Assembly (NCBI GenBank): GCA_900466005.1
Contig: UEGQ01000001.1
Location: forward strand, 124,001 to 188,000
DNA: 64,000 nt
DNA from: Hyphomicrobiales bacterium
GTDB taxonomy: Bacteria > Pseudomonadota > Alphaproteobacteria > Rhizobiales > Rhizobiaceae
Reading direction: 5' to 3'
A program made the position numbers and the translations under genes. The notes under the pieces are model-generated. The model searched no databases. It saw only the letters and a list, made by a program, of their open reading frames with translations, and was not told where the DNA came from. Below, one piece after another: positions 63,101-64,000 of this stretch (within the stretch, counting starts at the first letter, position 1; each line of letters starts with the position of its first letter).

Positions 63101-64000
63101 TGCTGCTCGAGGAGCTCCGACCACTCGGGCGTCGAAGGAAGGGAGCTGACGGGGAATTCTTCTGACTTGCTTCGGGAGAACCAGCCTTCGCTCAGGCCGT
63201 AGACGAAATCCTGAAAAACGCCCGGCGCGCTGACGGCCGCCAAGAGGATGCCGGAACTCGCCAGCCACGTCGACGGAAACTTGCTCACATCGTTTTCAAT
63301 GAACTCGCGCAGCCGATCGCTCGCACTCACGACAATGTCGGCCGCAAGTTCTGTTTCGAGCCTATCAAGCATCGTCACGCGGGGATCATTTTCAAAGGCG
63401 AGCTCAAGGCGGTGCCGCAAACCATTGTCCGGCTCGCAAACGATAAGCGTGGCATTCTTCGCCTCCGCGATCTCGGCAAGCCTGCGCGTCAGATGCGGCG
63501 AGGTGCTTCCAAGTTCCAGAATGCGCGCGGCGCTGCCGTCGCCTGCAAGGGCATTTTGCAGGGCATCAACGAGCATAGCGGTGCGGTTTCGCGCCGCAAC
63601 TGAATGGATCGTCAAATGCTCCAGCGTCGCTTCGCTGATGAAGCGGTCAGCTTTTCCGGCTTCGTCGCCGGAGACTTCCCGCGCCGCACCGAGGCGATCG
63701 AGAACTTCGCGATAGCAGTCGTTGATCAGCACGGCCTCGACCGCACGGTCCGGCGCGCTCGCATAGAGCTCGCCCAGAATTTCACTGACCGGCGGCAAGG
63801 AGCACTCGCTGGCAAGCTGCCATCCGTCTTCTCCCTGTTCCGCAAAGCCGGCATCGGTAAGCAGATGCAGGCCATTGAACAGGAACGGACGAAGACGCGA
63901 GTCCTCCGGCAAATCGGACGCGACGATCCTTTGCTTTCCCTTGCCGACAATCGACAGAATGTCGTGCATGGCGCGGAAGACGGCCGCATTGAAAAGGAAT
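60136..64000 (-). CDS. rkpA: RkpA, PKS/FAS-type megasynthase, C-terminal half (5' end outside window)
   Basis: About 1285 residues are visible and the frame is open to the window end, so the gene continues. From the first visible ATG at 63969 the order is: a methyltransferase-like region (about 105-250, motif I ILELGSTSPHL lacks the GxGxG pattern); a linker or structural domain (about 330-540); an enoylreductase (about 545-875) with GLNFRDVMWAMG and ILIHGAAGGVGLAALQVA; a ketoreductase (about 890-1095) with HLVVGGIGGFGLVAA; and an acyl carrier domain with DIGLDSLMAVEL (Ser about 1206). No thioesterase follows. In S. meliloti the rkpA region resembles fatty acid synthase and is needed for K-antigen synthesis. 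Confidence 0.93.
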   Translation of the reverse strand, partial: FLFNAAVFRAMHDILSIVGKGKQRIVASDLPEDSRLRPFLFNGLHLLTDAGFAEQGEDGWQLASECSLPPVSEILGELYASAPDRAVEAVLINDCYREVLDRLGAAREVSGDEAGKADRFISEATLEHLTIHSVAARNRTAMLVDALQNALAGDGSAARILELGSTSPHLTRRLAEIAEAKNATLIVCEPDNGLRHRLELAFENDPRVTMLDRLETELAADIVVSASDRLREFIENDVSKFPSTWLASSGILLAAVSAPGVFQDFVYGLSEGWFSRSKSEEFPVSSLPSTPEWSELLEQHGYANANVRQCDLTGGSLILIEARASQGAFAEPVRETSAVVEPFRPIVLVHGGGVDGSMLTDAAKAAGFSRTQPFGATGDLAIDKAAFLDVFARDGGATEKIVFLSPRHLPAEDASRELQRRVLVLSALALAQTEYRNTAPQGQRLRLVVAAPGGSPAVGSSSGDRPADPVNAGLWVFLRVLRNEFDFLDVECVDTIAGSDELGAMLEAAHRVSESGGRNREWRIEADGRFSEIRAVPGAAPHVFGVTSDFRAAMIRQQVPSQVASIRWESCERPEVGPDEVLVEVAATGLNFRDVMWAMGLLPEEALEDGFAGASIGMEFSGRVVEVGSAVDDLAIGDPVMAIAASAFSTHVPVKRTGVAKLPAGIDPVAAASIPVVFLTAYYAIVELGRARPGETILIHGAAGGVGLAALQVAKHAGLKVIATAGTEEKRRFVEMLGADHVFDSRTLSFVGEVLDVTGGDGVDLVLNSLFGEAMEKSLSLVKPFGRFLELGKRDYYSDSKIGLRPFRRNVSYFGIDADQLLVLHPELSRRMLTEIGALFEEGVFSPLPYRAFDHDEIGDAFRLMQNAGHIGKIVVLPPKAGVDQVAAKPPRTMKVNPQGAHLVVGGIGGFGLVAAEWLVEKGARTIALCSRRGTADEATAAAISRWERNGVVVRLFACDVTREADVRAMLTDLRRTAPLKTVIHAAMVLDDALIGNLNEERNRPVIDVKAKGAAILDAETRSDTLDNFILFSSVTTLVGNPGQANYVAANGFLEGLARARRAEGLPALAVGFGAIADAGYLARNTDVGQRLDRRLGKTAINARDALNAVEEYIASAPDTVDAAVVMISEFDWAAAHNLAVVNEALFDVVMRKAAHHASGTEGGDIDLVAMIEGKSPAEAQDLLFDILASEIATILRVSRESILKESVLKDIGLDSLMAVELGLNFEQNTGFDMPLSSLADNATVGDITRRLYEKVKARNGMEEADVDVSAETRIVDELSRRHAGAE

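Overview
The window is a GC-rich, densely packed stretch of housekeeping chromosome from an alphaproteobacterium of the Rhizobiaceae, most likely Sinorhizobium/Ensifer. The grounds are the mdh-sucCDAB order, an sdhCDAB operon, an Omp19-like lipoprotein, a heme cluster carrying a mitofilin-like gene, and above all the rkpA-rkpG-rkpH (K-antigen) genes at the right end. The genus is inferred from gene content and order; no alignment was run. I see no tRNA, rRNA, insertion sequence, CRISPR array or prophage.

Left part (1-15.1 kb): the 3' end of xerC, a TraB/GumN-like protein and a DUF2867 protein, then a long minus-strand TCA-cycle block read mdh, sucC, sucD, sucA, sucB. It is followed by a LysE-type exporter, a small secreted protein and an SDR, and then lpdA (the E3 subunit) and a cytochrome b561. 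zapE lies just upstream of mdh. Next (15.1-19.3 kb) come an Omp19-like lipoprotein and sdhCDAB. Together these encode the second half of the TCA cycle, from 2-oxoglutarate to oxaloacetate apart from fumarase.

Middle part (19.6-35.2 kb): a secreted protein preceded by an exact CtrA-type site; a minus-strand run of methyltransferase (ETF-beta lysine methyltransferase type), EVE, YciI, gpsA and tsaD; and, divergently, hemC, hemD, an alphaproteobacterial Mic60 (mitofilin) homologue, a HemY-like TPR protein, a TerB-like protein and a glutamine amidotransferase. Then come an MFS exporter, YggT, DUF167, ppa, an exported hypothetical, a GNAT and typA.

Right-middle part (35.4-55.1 kb): phoD, dcp, a Bcr/CflA transporter, argG, an SDR, a LysE exporter, an ABC uptake system of unknown substrate (COG2984 type), rlmN, an IalB-like protein, a YkvA protein, thpR, and tesA divergent from a YbbA/YbbP-like ABC system. 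Then comes a Bax-inhibitor-1 family gene with a structured leader that can form a pseudoknot next to its ribosome binding site.

Right end (55.2-64 kb): two KpsS-like capsule genes in divergent orientation, then rkpH (short-chain reductase), rkpG (alpha-oxoamine synthase) and the C-terminal half of rkpA (a PKS/FAS-type megasynthase with no visible thioesterase). The megasynthase, PLP enzyme and ketoreductase form the same enzyme triad that makes sphinganine-like amino alcohols in fungi. I propose they make the lipid part of the K-antigen capsule. This and the structured leader are the most interesting parts of the window.
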